In this document: in pieces, positions 35,392 through 44,610 of the stretch
Layout of the letters: every line of letters begins with the position of its first letter
Position numbering within the stretch: position 1 is the first letter of the stretch
NCBI GenBank assembly: GCA_947589305.1
Contig: CANQAP010000002.1
Span: forward strand, 186,001 to 250,000
DNA: 64,000 bases
Direction of reading: 5' to 3'
DNA from: an uncultured Lachnospiraceae bacterium
Lineage (GTDB): Bacteria > Bacillota > Clostridia > Lachnospirales > Lachnospiraceae
Program-made: the position numbers and the translations under genes
The notes under the pieces: generated by a model
Seen by the model: the letters and a program-made list of their open reading frames with translations, nothing else
Told to the model about the DNA's origin: nothing
The model's database searches: none

Positions 35392-36713
35392 GATTTTCTG
35401 ACATCATTGCAATGAGTGCGGGAAACTTATGGAAACGTAAGGTTCGAACCATATTGACAGTGCTTGGTGTTATGATCGGTACGGCATCCATTGTCGTTAT
35501 GCTTTCTTTGGGAATCGGTCTTAAAAGTGCAATGCTCGGTGAAATACAGTCTCAAGGCAGTATGTTGGATATCACTGTCAATAATTATAACTATTACTCC
35601 GATAACGGTGTGCAGATGACCGACCAGACGATGGAAGATTTCATGGCGATCGATCATGTGACGGAAGTGACTCCAATGCTGACGGCATGGGTGACTTTGG
35701 AACAGGGAAAATATGCTGCAAGTGAACGTCTCATCGGAGTATCACAAGAATACTTATCACGAATTCCTCTGGCGGAAGGAGCGACTTATCCGGCACCGAA
35801 TACAAGTAAACCGGAATTATTGATCGGAAATGGCGTAATCAGTGATTTTTATGTCGCATCTACCTATGAATATCCGTATTATGAAGATGGTGAATTGGCG
35901 GATGTGGACTTGCTCAACCGGACACTGTTTGTTCAGTTTGAGTCGCAATGGATAACCGATGCGGAAGGTAATATGATAGAACAGCCTGCAAGGAAGAATA
36001 TATTTCCGATCGCCGGTCTGGTGGAAGGGACGGTTGAAGATTATAATTCATATTCTTACGGTATCTATACCGATATCGATTCGTTAAAGAAGCTGCTTCA
36101 GGATACATATCGTGGGCAGGCGATCCCCGGTCAGCCGACCGATCATAGCGGGAATCCGTATCGCTATTTCTGTTATGAAGAGGCAGTGGTTTCAGTCGAT
36201 GATATGGACAATGTGGAAGATGTTCGCACCGCCATTTCCGAGATGGGATTTGATACCTATAGTGAGATGGAATGGATTGAATCTGCACAGCAGGAAATGC
36301 TGATCGTTGAAGCAGTGCTGGGAGGCATCGGCATGATTTCCCTGTTTGTGGCTGCGATCGGCATTGCCAATACAATGATGATGTCGATATACGAGCGAAC
36401 AAAGGAAATCGGCGTCATGAAAGTCCTAGGCTGTGCGTTAGGAAATATTCGGGCAATGTTCTTAACAGAGGCGGCTTTTATCGGATTTATCGGCGGAGTC
36501 ATTGGATTATTGATCAGTTTTTTGTTATCTTTTATCTGTAATTTGGTTTTACCGAATCTGATGGGATATGGAGATGCAAATATTTCAATCATCCCGGTCT
36601 GGCTGGCTTTTGTAGCAATCGTTTTTTCGACGGTGATAGGAATGCTGGCAGGTTTCTTCCCGGCACAGCGTGCAACGAAACTGAGTCCGCTGGCGGCGAT
36701 CAGAAACGAATAA
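35388..36713 (+). CDS. ABC transporter permease (FtsX/MacB type)
   Basis: A 441 aa permease with one N-terminal membrane helix (MSAGNLWKRKVRTILTVLGV motif, about 1-40), a large extracellular MacB-core-like domain (about 45-300) and three C-terminal helices. IANTMMMSIYERTKEIGVMKVLGC is the FtsX signature. With the preceding ATPase and CARDB-type protein it should form a mechanotransmission or lipoprotein/peptide-handling complex at the membrane. The start overlaps the preceding stop. A strong terminator follows. Confidence 0.94.
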   Translation: MRFSDIIAMSAGNLWKRKVRTILTVLGVMIGTASIVVMLSLGIGLKSAMLGEIQSQGSMLDITVNNYNYYSDNGVQMTDQTMEDFMAIDHVTEVTPMLTAWVTLEQGKYAASERLIGVSQEYLSRIPLAEGATYPAPNTSKPELLIGNGVISDFYVASTYEYPYYEDGELADVDLLNRTLFVQFESQWITDAEGNMIEQPARKNIFPIAGLVEGTVEDYNSYSYGIYTDIDSLKKLLQDTYRGQAIPGQPTDHSGNPYRYFCYEEAVVSVDDMDNVEDVRTAISEMGFDTYSEMEWIESAQQEMLIVEAVLGGIGMISLFVAAIGIANTMMMSIYERTKEIGVMKVLGCALGNIRAMFLTEAAFIGFIGGVIGLLISFLLSFICNLVLPNLMGYGDANISIIPVWLAFVAIVFSTVIGMLAGFFPAQRATKLSPLAAIRNE

Positions 36714-36736
36714 TGAATTTCATACTTGGATGCTCG

Positions 36737-36778
36737 ATCGGTCTTTGGAGAAGTTGGTTTCTGCCAAAGACCGATTTT
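36737..36778 (+). terminator. terminator of the ABC/CARDB operon
   Basis: ATCGGTCTTTGG (36737-36748) pairs exactly with CCAAAGACCGAT (36764-36775), then TTTTG. Confidence 0.9.
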
Positions 36779-36853
36779 GTATTTCTTAGGAAATAGTTGT
36801 AAAGAATTGGAAATCGGTGCTATACTAAGAACATTGATATGAAGGAGTTTGTT

Positions 36854-37666
36854 ATGGGACCGAATATCTTATTTTTTGATATTGATGGCACAATTCTGAC
36901 AGAAGACGGTACACGTATGATTCCCGACAGTACGCGTAAGGCGATCACGCAGGCAAAACGAAACGGACATTTGACGTTTATCAACACAGGGCGTGTATAT
37001 CTCAACGTGGAACCAATGATACGCGATCTGGGTTTTGATGGTTATGTGTGTGGTTGTGGAACCGATATTTATTATCAGGAGAAAGAATTATTTCATAAGA
37101 CTCTTTCAAAAGAACTCTGCTGCGAGACCGTGAAATGGCTTCGGGCAAGCCATGTATCCGCGTTGTTTGAAGCATCGGATCTGAATGCCGTGGATATCTC
37201 ATTAGAGAGTAATCCTATGCTGGAGGACTTGGTTGCATATTTTTCGGAAAGCGGAAGAAAAATGATCGGTGTCGAGGATGAAGAGTTTCATTTTGACAAA
37301 TTTACCGCGTGGTATCCGCTTCATCGGGATATGAAGCCGTTACAAGACTTCTTGGAACAGTCTTTTGACTGTATTGACCGCGGAACAGTCGGAACATATG
37401 GAATGTGGGAAGTTGTGCCGAAAGGATACAGCAAGGCGACCGGTATGCAATATCTTTTAGATTATTTTCAGATCCCACATCAAAACAGTTATGCCTTTGG
37501 CGACAGCACCAACGATCTGCCGATGCTGGAATATGCCGCTCACAGTGTGGCGATGGGCGATAGTGCTGCCGTGGTGCGGAATGCAGTGGAATATGTAACA
37601 AAGTCAATCCATGAAGACGGTTTGGCTTGGGCAATGCGGCATTATCATTTGATCATGGAAATATGA
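36854..37666 (+). CDS. Cof-type HAD phosphatase
   Basis: A 270 aa HAD-superfamily phosphatase of the Cof (IIB cap) class. Motif I is FFDIDGTIL with both Asp residues, motif II is FINTGRV, a Lys lies in PKGYSKATGMQYLL and motif IV is FGDSTNDLPML. All catalytic residues are present, in contrast to the HAD protein at 44611. Substrates of this class are sugar phosphates, FMN or PLP. The ATG at 36854 follows GAAGGAG; the ATG at 36839 would use part of that site as codons. Confidence 0.93.
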   Translation: MGPNILFFDIDGTILTEDGTRMIPDSTRKAITQAKRNGHLTFINTGRVYLNVEPMIRDLGFDGYVCGCGTDIYYQEKELFHKTLSKELCCETVKWLRASHVSALFEASDLNAVDISLESNPMLEDLVAYFSESGRKMIGVEDEEFHFDKFTAWYPLHRDMKPLQDFLEQSFDCIDRGTVGTYGMWEVVPKGYSKATGMQYLLDYFQIPHQNSYAFGDSTNDLPMLEYAAHSVAMGDSAAVVRNAVEYVTKSIHEDGLAWAMRHYHLIMEI

Positions 37667-37707
37667 TACGGATGCCGTCGATGCTACAACAGAAAGAAGT
37701 ATAAGAT

Positions 37708-39516
37708 ATGAAAACCATGAGTTGGTCACAATTAAATAAAATACTGGCGATCGTAATAGGTACCGCCTTCCTGTTTGCATTGGTCAGCGGATTATGTTAC
37801 CGGGGTCAGAAGACGATCCCTGATATGGGCGATGCTATGGATCTGAATGAGTCATGGATCATTCAGACAGACGAAGCTTATGACCGGGCTACGGACTTGC
37901 CATGCCATTTAGAAGCAGCCAAAGGGGAAGCGATCAGCATTTCTCATTTTTTACCGGATGATATCGGAAATGATTATGGGATTGCATTTCGCTCCGTTTA
38001 TAACGAGGTACAGGTAAAAATAGGAGATACCGTCATCTATCAGTATGGAGTAGAAGAACACAGACCGTTTTTGCATGCTCCGGTGCCAAACTGGAATTTT
38101 GTGCCGATAGATCAGCAGTATGCCGGTGAATTGCTAACCATTACACAGATCTCGGAGTACGGAAAATATTCCGGTCTGTTTCCTGCAATACAAATCGGCA
38201 GCCGTAGCGCATTATTATATGCACAATGGAAACAAAACGGCTGGGGGTTGCTTCTGTCCGTTATGTTATTGGTTTTTATGGTCGGATTGTTATGTGTGGC
38301 GGTCGGGATACGCATTCATAGAACATTAGATTTACGATTTCGTTATTATATAATTTTGGTGGCAGTGATAGCGCTTTGGAGTATCAGCGGCAGTCCGTTA
38401 CTTTCCGTTTACTTTCAAAACGGATATCTGCTCTGGATGCTGCATATTGTATTTCGTATGGTGATTCCGATGGCATACCTGATGTTTTTGCGGGGGTATG
38501 CTCAGAAAAAACAACTTGCCACTGCCATTGATATCGGATTGCTGTGTGCAGGGTTGCTCTATGTGACTGTGGTTATTCTGCAACTTATGGGATTACTGGA
38601 ATTTGCCGTGACATATGATACGCTGGGAACAGTTTACAGTGTCGGTTTTCTTGCGTATACGGCAGCCCTATGGATCGGCTGGGTGGGTTACAAACGAAAG
38701 GAATTGGCAATGATAACGGTTGCAAATACCTTTTTGAGTATTGCCGGCGTGATTCATTTCTTTGTCCGCCCGAACCATCTCTACCAGACGGAAGGCGCAT
38801 TTTGGCAGCTTAGCATCATGTGTTACCTGTTTATTCTTTTAGCGGCAGTCCTTGCGGTTGTGATACGGCAGATGAATGAGACGCTGCATCATGCGGAAGA
38901 AGGATATTCCGGTCAGCGGGCAGTTGCGGTTGCCATGATGAATCCCAATTTTTTATTCGCTTCCCTGAACTCTTTATTGTCCATGATAAAAGCGGGTTCC
39001 GGGAGCGCCGCGAAATTTGTATTTGCATTTTCCAAATATCTCCGATATAATCTTGATTCAGTGCGGGAAGAGAAAATGATACCGTTTCAGGAGGAACTGG
39101 GTCATATCGCCGCCTATCTGGAAATACAGCAGATGCGTATGCCGGAGATGAAGGTCGCGATTGAAGACAAAATACATGATTTTATGGTGCCGGCGCGTTC
39201 AATCGAAGCGATTGTAGAAAATGCAGTCAAGCATGGTATCGCGAAAAAGCAATGCGGGCAGGTCATCGTTCGTAGTTATGAACGACGGGATTCCTACGCG
39301 ATTCAGATTGTAGATGAAGGTATGGGGTTTGATACGGATATGCTGTACCGTAAACAGACGCCAACCAGCATGGCAGTCATTCGTAAACGGCTGGAAGAGT
39401 ATAACGGAGCGGTCATAGAGGTGACCAGCAAACATCAGAAAGGTACGATCGTAACGGTGAAACTGCCGAAAACAAAAACGAATGCACCCAATACGGGAGC
39501 GGGGCAGCAGGCATAG
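37708..39516 (+). CDS. 7TM sensor protein with LytS-type histidine kinase domain lacking the His
   Basis: A 602 aa membrane sensor. A first helix (about 10-28) leads to an extracellular DISMED2-like domain (about 40-170), then about seven helices (180-390), a coiled coil and a kinase region. The phospho-acceptor block usually reads NPHFLFN; here it is NPNFLFAS, with Asn414 in place of His. The ATP-binding N box (VENAVKHGI) and G box (DEGMGFD) remain. No response regulator gene is adjacent; the next gene is a DUF1189 membrane protein. It probably binds ATP and signals without autophosphorylation, or acts with another kinase. Confidence 0.85.
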   Translation: MKTMSWSQLNKILAIVIGTAFLFALVSGLCYRGQKTIPDMGDAMDLNESWIIQTDEAYDRATDLPCHLEAAKGEAISISHFLPDDIGNDYGIAFRSVYNEVQVKIGDTVIYQYGVEEHRPFLHAPVPNWNFVPIDQQYAGELLTITQISEYGKYSGLFPAIQIGSRSALLYAQWKQNGWGLLLSVMLLVFMVGLLCVAVGIRIHRTLDLRFRYYIILVAVIALWSISGSPLLSVYFQNGYLLWMLHIVFRMVIPMAYLMFLRGYAQKKQLATAIDIGLLCAGLLYVTVVILQLMGLLEFAVTYDTLGTVYSVGFLAYTAALWIGWVGYKRKELAMITVANTFLSIAGVIHFFVRPNHLYQTEGAFWQLSIMCYLFILLAAVLAVVIRQMNETLHHAEEGYSGQRAVAVAMMNPNFLFASLNSLLSMIKAGSGSAAKFVFAFSKYLRYNLDSVREEKMIPFQEELGHIAAYLEIQQMRMPEMKVAIEDKIHDFMVPARSIEAIVENAVKHGIAKKQCGQVIVRSYERRDSYAIQIVDEGMGFDTDMLYRKQTPTSMAVIRKRLEEYNGAVIEVTSKHQKGTIVTVKLPKTKTNAPNTGAGQQA

Positions 39517-39534
39517 GAAAGGATTGGATACAGC

Positions 39535-40308
39535 ATGAAAGAAAGAATCAGTTTTACGGAACAAATCAGAATCGCGTTAAGTAAACCGTCATGGTATCGA
39601 TCGCTATTTGAACAGCCGATAGGAAAGCATATCGGTTATTTTGCCGTTTTGTTAGCTTTGATCACAGTGATCCAATTTGTGATACCGGTTGCGGCATATC
39701 TGCAGAGTGTGGGAGGACTGAAAGAATTGATCATGGAAAGGATTCCGACATTTGTATTGGACGACGGAAAACTGACCATGGATGAAACGGTGGACATGGA
39801 GCGGGATGATGTTCAACTGATCATCGATACATCCGTGGATGCGTATTCGCCGGATGAAGCCCGCCAGTTGGCAAATGACAGGGATGCGGCACTGGTATAT
39901 ATGGTCAGCAGAACGAATGTAGTCAGCAATGCAAATCCTCTGCCATTGAGTTTTTCAGGATTTCAGGATATTACATTTGATAATCAGGATCTTTATCAAA
40001 TGGCGCCGATATATCTGGGCATTTATGGAATGATGACGTTTCTGTCAAATATACTGACCTATGGTCTCAGCGCTTTGTTCTTTGCATGCTTTGGATATCT
40101 GCTTAGCAGGGCATTACAATTACAACTGAAATTTGGTCAGATTTATGGAATTGCCTTGTATGCCAAGTCTTTGGAAATTTTGTTGGAATCGGTCCTTCAG
40201 GTGTCGGGTATTTCCATCCTATACTATATCGGCAGTGTGATCGGCATCTTTGTGACCTGTAATTATATGACGCGGGGAATGACTTCCCTGATGCGTCCAT
40301 CCGCTTAG
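39535..40308 (+). CDS. DUF1189 family membrane protein
   Basis: A 257 aa membrane protein. The N-terminus SFTEQIRIALSKPSWYRSLFEQPIGKHIGYF matches DUF1189, followed by a first helix, an extracytoplasmic domain (about 60-160) and four to five helices at the C-terminus. The function of the family is unknown. It begins 18 bases after the His-less kinase and is probably its partner. Its stop overlaps the stop of the convergent CYTH gene by 3 bases at 40305-40308. Confidence 0.85.
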   Translation: MKERISFTEQIRIALSKPSWYRSLFEQPIGKHIGYFAVLLALITVIQFVIPVAAYLQSVGGLKELIMERIPTFVLDDGKLTMDETVDMERDDVQLIIDTSVDAYSPDEARQLANDRDAALVYMVSRTNVVSNANPLPLSFSGFQDITFDNQDLYQMAPIYLGIYGMMTFLSNILTYGLSALFFACFGYLLSRALQLQLKFGQIYGIALYAKSLEILLESVLQVSGISILYYIGSVIGIFVTCNYMTRGMTSLMRPSA

Positions 40309-40832
40309 TCGGGAGACGATTGGTGACGAGCATACTCTGTGATGTTCCGTAGCTTTTTTTGGGCGGCAGAGAGAATGTCTTCCGGAGCGGCGGATGACAT
40401 ATAGCTGTTATGGAAGGTCGATTCCTGTGTGACTTCACAGGCAAACCATTCCAAAGGTTGAAAACCGGAAGCCGCTTCTTCCGAAGGGAACTCTACTTCC
40501 GCCAGCAACAATCCTTCCAAAGACCCGTGAAACACATCCAGTTCAACGGTGTAACCTTGGGGTTCCGGAATACGATAGCGGGTTTTTGTGATCACGTTGC
40601 CGTCACATTTCGGAATCAGGTGCCGATAGGCGTCCTCGGTCAGGGGAACTTCAATCTCCTCCCTTGTCATCAGACCGGATGACTTATAAGTGAAGATATA
40701 AGATGTATTTTTTTTTCGGATACGCAGGACGGGAGCGGTATTTAAATATCCCTGTTCAATTTCGTCCCGTGGATATTCGGACAGTTGTGCCGGCAATGCG
40801 GCGATCAAAAATTTTCGTTCAATTTCCATCAT
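40305..40832 (-). CDS. CYTH domain protein
   Basis: A 175 aa CYTH (triphosphate tunnel) protein. The signature EIERKFL opens the chain; RIRKKNTSYIFTYKSSG, TKTRYRIP and VELDVFHGSLEGLLLAEVEF supply the Lys/Arg and Glu residues lining the tunnel. Family members hydrolyse triphosphates or polyphosphate, or act as adenylate cyclases; bacterial single-domain forms are usually inorganic triphosphatases. The start may be either of two consecutive ATG codons. It is transcribed against its neighbours. Confidence 0.93.
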   Translation of the reverse strand: MMEIERKFLIAALPAQLSEYPRDEIEQGYLNTAPVLRIRKKNTSYIFTYKSSGLMTREEIEVPLTEDAYRHLIPKCDGNVITKTRYRIPEPQGYTVELDVFHGSLEGLLLAEVEFPSEEAASGFQPLEWFACEVTQESTFHNSYMSSAAPEDILSAAQKKLRNITEYARHQSSPD

Positions 40833-40891
40833 AATTCCTCTTTCATCTGAAAAATGTAATAAAATCTAAAGATTATTTTGGATGATTATTA

Positions 40892-40920
40892 TTGACTTTT
40901 TTTCTTAATCTGATTATAAA
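40892..40920 (+). promoter_or_regulatory. promoter of the DJ-1 gene
   Basis: TTGACT (40892-40897), 17-bp spacer, TATAAA (40915-40920), 59 bases before the start codon. Confidence 0.7.
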
Positions 40921-40978
40921 CATAGTAGAAGCATTATGCAAGGTGAGAGTTAGGGAATACGGAAAAGAGGTTTTGAAT

Positions 40979-41527
40979 ATGGTATATTTATTTTTGGCAG
41001 ACGGTTTTGAAGAAGTGGAGGCACTCACTGTAGTGGATCTGTTACGTCGGGCAGGCATTGATCTGCAAACGGTTTCTATCATGAAACGCAGACAGGTGGT
41101 CGGTTCTCATAATATTGAAGTGCTGGCGGATATGCTGTTTGAAGAAATGAACGAGGATGCGGAGTTATTGATCTTACCGGGCGGCATGCCGGGAACTACG
41201 AATCTGAATGCCCATGCCGGACTGGATCAGTTGATCCGGAAGAGTGCGGAACGAGGGATCTACTTGGCAGCGATTTGCGCAGCGCCGACTGTATATGGTT
41301 CCAAAGGGCTGTTGAAAGGTCGTAGAGCTACATGTTATCCGAATATGGAAGAAGGATTGCTTGGGGCAGAGGTTTCATATGATAATGTGGTAACGGATGG
41401 CACTGTGATAACCAGCCGGGGACTGGGAACGGCAATAGATTTTGCGTTGAAACTGATTGAAATATTGAAAGGAAAAGAATCGGCGGATTCGGTGGCAGAG
41501 AAGATCGTCTACAAACGTTGTTGTTAA
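40979..41527 (+). CDS. DJ-1/PfpI family protein
   Basis: A 182 aa DJ-1/YajL-type protein. YLFLADGFEEVEALTVVDLLRRAG is the typical N-terminus with the conserved Glu, LILPGGMPGT follows, and AAICAAPTVYG carries the nucleophilic Cys at the elbow. DJ-1 proteins are proposed to be deglycases, chaperones or glyoxalases; the specific role is debated. The ATG at 40979 is preceded by AAGAGG and lies after a clear promoter; the longer reading from 40892 begins inside the -35 box and is rejected. Confidence 0.94.
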   Translation: MVYLFLADGFEEVEALTVVDLLRRAGIDLQTVSIMKRRQVVGSHNIEVLADMLFEEMNEDAELLILPGGMPGTTNLNAHAGLDQLIRKSAERGIYLAAICAAPTVYGSKGLLKGRRATCYPNMEEGLLGAEVSYDNVVTDGTVITSRGLGTAIDFALKLIEILKGKESADSVAEKIVYKRCC

Positions 41528-41542
41528 GAATAGGAGAAAATT

Positions 41543-42154
41543 ATGTCAATCAAGGCACTGTTTTTTCATCCGTTACTAGGAACGGATTTTTATCATATTG
41601 CATATTCTTTTTTCTTTTATGGCTGTGCGTGTTGGTTTATGGAATGCGTATTTGAATCCATTCGAAATAAAAGACTGATTTTTAATCGGGGATTTAACGT
41701 AGGTCCGTTTTGTACGATCTATGGTGTTGCTTACCTCTTTGTCTATACAGTTCTTCGACCTTTGAATGGAAAATGGATACTGCTTTATATCATTGGAACC
41801 ATTTACGCAACGGTGCTTGAGTACATCACTGCCGTTTTGTTGGAAAAAATCTTTCATCAGAAGCTGTGGGACTATGCGGGACTTCCGCTTCAATTTCAGG
41901 GCAGGATCTGTCTGCCAATATCATTGGCATGGGGGTTGCTGATCATATTGTTTTTTGCAGTGTTCCAACCGTTCGTGACATCTGTGATCGATCAAATACC
42001 GAGAATTGTCGGATATCCGTTGCTTCATATCATCATTTGGATCTATTTTATTGATTTGGCATATAGCTTTTTTTCCAGAAGCAGATTCGGAAAGAAGGTC
42101 CTTCATAGAGAAGGAACAGAGGAAGATTTGCTGACGGAGACGAAAGGAATATAA
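41543..42154 (+). CDS. putative ABC transporter permease-like membrane protein (CmpB family)
   Basis: A 203 aa protein with five to six membrane helices. FFFYGCACWFMECVFESI, KRLIFNRGFNVGPFCTIYGVAYL and the ITAVLLEKIFHQKLWDY block match the ABC_trans_CmpB (PF06541-type) family widespread in Clostridia. Transporter activity has not been shown. It starts 15 bases after the DJ-1 gene, with AGGAG upstream. A hairpin terminator follows. Confidence 0.85.
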   Translation: MSIKALFFHPLLGTDFYHIAYSFFFYGCACWFMECVFESIRNKRLIFNRGFNVGPFCTIYGVAYLFVYTVLRPLNGKWILLYIIGTIYATVLEYITAVLLEKIFHQKLWDYAGLPLQFQGRICLPISLAWGLLIILFFAVFQPFVTSVIDQIPRIVGYPLLHIIIWIYFIDLAYSFFSRSRFGKKVLHREGTEEDLLTETKGI

Positions 42155-42172
42155 CATGAATAACAAGAGGTT

Positions 42173-42204
42173 CCATGAATACAGATCTGTATTCATGGAT
42201 TTTT
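42173..42204 (+). terminator. terminator hairpin (perfect palindrome)
   Basis: A perfect 26-bp palindrome (42173-42198; 11-bp stem, GATC loop) followed by five T (42200-42204). It ends only 10 bases before the helicase ATG, leaving no room for an ordinary ribosome site. Confidence 0.8.
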
Positions 42205-42214
42205 GGTATATGAT

Positions 42215-44566
42215 ATGGAAACGATCAAAATTTCAGTCCGAAATCTAGTGGAATTCCTGCTGCGGGCAGGGGATATTGATAACCGCAGGGGTAATATATC
42301 CGAACAAAATGCGATGGAGGCAGGAAGCCGGATACACCGTAAAATTCAAAACAGTATGGGAGCCTCGTATCAGAGCGAGGTGTCTTTGGCGTTTGACGTT
42401 CCTACGGCACATTTCATTTTGCGGATCGAAGGTCGGGCGGACGGAATTATCGATCAGGGAACTTGGGTGACAGTCGATGAAATTAAGGGAGTATATAAAA
42501 ATATCGATGAAATGGAAACTCCGATTGAGGTGCATAAGGCACAGGCTATGGTCTATGCCTATATTTATGCAAACAAGCACGGCTTACAGAAGATTCGGAT
42601 TCAAATAACCTACTGTCATTTAGAGACGGAACGAATCCGACGATTTCAGGAGGAATGGACCTATACGGCATTGGAAGAGTGGTTCGATTCTATGGTGAGA
42701 TCATATGTGGTATGGGCAGATTACGCATATCAGCATAGAAAGCTACGGCAGGCATCCATTGCTCCGATTGAATTCCCATTTGCATACCGGGAGGGACAAC
42801 GGGATATGGTGGTCTCTGTTTATTCTGCCATTCGAAAAGAAATGCCGTTGTTCGTACAGGCACCGACCGGAATCGGAAAAACATTGGCAACTATATTTCC
42901 TGCGGTCAAGGCGATGGGACAGGAAATGGGTGAGAAACTTTTTTATCTGACCGCCAAAACCGTTACACGCACGGTAGCGGTGGAAGGCTTGGAAAAGCTA
43001 CGGGAACAGGGATTAAAGTTATCTTCAGTTGTGATTACGGCAAAAGAAAAGATCTGCATGTCAGAGACCTGTGACTGTAATCCGGATGCTTGTCCATATG
43101 CAAAGGGGCATTATGACCGCATCAATGAAGCCGTATATGACTGTATCACCCATGAATGGAACGTTACGAGAGAAGTAGTGAACGCATATGCAGAAAAACA
43201 TCAGGTCTGTCCGTTTGAATTGAGCTTGGATGTCAGCCTTTGGATGGATGCGGTTATTTGCGACTATAATTATGTCTTTGATCCCCGGGTCAGCCTGAAA
43301 CGTTATTTTGGTCAGGGAGTAACCGGAGATTATATATTTTTGGTGGATGAGGCGCATAATCTATATGAACGGGCAAGCAATATGTATAGTGCGGAACTCT
43401 ATAAAGAAGAATTTTTAGAATTAAAACGGATTTTGAAACCGTACAGTCCGAAATTGGCAAGAAAGCTGGATGCCTGTAATAAAGTTTTATTGGAGTGGAA
43501 AAAGGAGTGTGAAGGTTACCGGATCTTGGATTCGGTTCAGCCGCTTATTTTGAAACTGTTATCCCTGATGGGAGAATACGAATCGTTTTTGGAAGCGTAT
43601 CATGGTTTGCCGGAAGAAAAAAAGATTTTAGAATTCTATTTCCGTTTGTATCAGTTTTTAGACATTTATGAACGGGTAGATGAAAACTATGTGATATATT
43701 GTGAACAAGTCAGCGATACGTCATTTAAAGTGAGATTGTACTGTGTCAATACGGCGCAGAATCTGAAAGCCTGCTTGGAAAAGGGAAGGGCGACAGTCTT
43801 TTTTTCAGCGACGATGTTACCGATCCGTTATTATAAAAGCCTGCTGAGTGATGAGGAAGATTATGCCGTTTATATTCCGTCTCCGTTTTCACGGGAACAT
43901 TTGGGGGTGATGGTCGCCACAGATGTAAGCACCCGTTATCGAAGAAGAGGACGGGAGGAATATCAGAAAATTTTTCAATATATCAAAGGGCTGGTCGCAG
44001 GCAGACAAGGAAACTATATGGTGTTTTTTCCGTCTTATAAGATGTTGGAAGACGTGTATTCGATTGCTCTGGAAGAAGGATTTGACCAAAAAGTGCATCT
44101 GATCTGTCAAAATCCGAATATGACGGAAACAGAGCGGGAGACCTTTTTAGAAATGTTTTATGAACGGAACCTTGTGGCATTTTGTACGATGGGCGGTATT
44201 TTTTCAGAGGGCATAGATTTAGTTGGGGATATGCTGATCGGCGCGGTGATCGTCGGAACCGGTCTGCCAATGGTTTGCAGGGAAAGGGAAATTTTACAGC
44301 AATATTTTCAAGAACACAGCGGTCATGGTTTTGAATATGCCTATACGTATCCGGCTATGAATAAGGTATTACAAGCGGCAGGCAGGGTGATCCGGACAAC
44401 GGAAGATAAAGGGATCGTCCTGTTGCTGGACGAACGATTTCTGAATCCGGACACGAGACAGTTGTTCCCTAGAGAGTGGGAAGGTTATCAAACGGTCTCT
44501 GTTGACAAGATCGAAGAATGTGCGAAAGCATTTTGGGATAAATTTTCCTTGGTTGAAACGAAGTAG
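42215..44566 (+). CDS. PD-(D/E)XK nuclease-Rad3/DinG-type Fe-S helicase fusion
   Basis: A 783 aa protein. The N-terminal 180 residues form a RecB/Cas4-like nuclease (GRADGII, VDEIKG, then HKAQAMVYAY). The rest is a superfamily 2 helicase of the XPD/DinG group: APTGIGKT (Walker A), an iron-sulfur domain with Cys in ICMSETC, CNPDAC and VYDC, VDEAHNL (Walker B), FSATML and a C-terminal AAGRVIRT motif. It likely acts in DNA repair or recombination, unwinding and cutting flaps or forks. The ATG at 42215 lacks a good ribosome site because a hairpin ends just before it. Confidence 0.9.
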   Translation: METIKISVRNLVEFLLRAGDIDNRRGNISEQNAMEAGSRIHRKIQNSMGASYQSEVSLAFDVPTAHFILRIEGRADGIIDQGTWVTVDEIKGVYKNIDEMETPIEVHKAQAMVYAYIYANKHGLQKIRIQITYCHLETERIRRFQEEWTYTALEEWFDSMVRSYVVWADYAYQHRKLRQASIAPIEFPFAYREGQRDMVVSVYSAIRKEMPLFVQAPTGIGKTLATIFPAVKAMGQEMGEKLFYLTAKTVTRTVAVEGLEKLREQGLKLSSVVITAKEKICMSETCDCNPDACPYAKGHYDRINEAVYDCITHEWNVTREVVNAYAEKHQVCPFELSLDVSLWMDAVICDYNYVFDPRVSLKRYFGQGVTGDYIFLVDEAHNLYERASNMYSAELYKEEFLELKRILKPYSPKLARKLDACNKVLLEWKKECEGYRILDSVQPLILKLLSLMGEYESFLEAYHGLPEEKKILEFYFRLYQFLDIYERVDENYVIYCEQVSDTSFKVRLYCVNTAQNLKACLEKGRATVFFSATMLPIRYYKSLLSDEEDYAVYIPSPFSREHLGVMVATDVSTRYRRRGREEYQKIFQYIKGLVAGRQGNYMVFFPSYKMLEDVYSIALEEGFDQKVHLICQNPNMTETERETFLEMFYERNLVAFCTMGGIFSEGIDLVGDMLIGAVIVGTGLPMVCREREILQQYFQEHSGHGFEYAYTYPAMNKVLQAAGRVIRTTEDKGIVLLLDERFLNPDTRQLFPREWEGYQTVSVDKIEECAKAFWDKFSLVETK

Positions 44567-44610
44567 TATGTTATGATAAGGGTATCACTGAATCAGAATG
44601 AGGAATCGGC

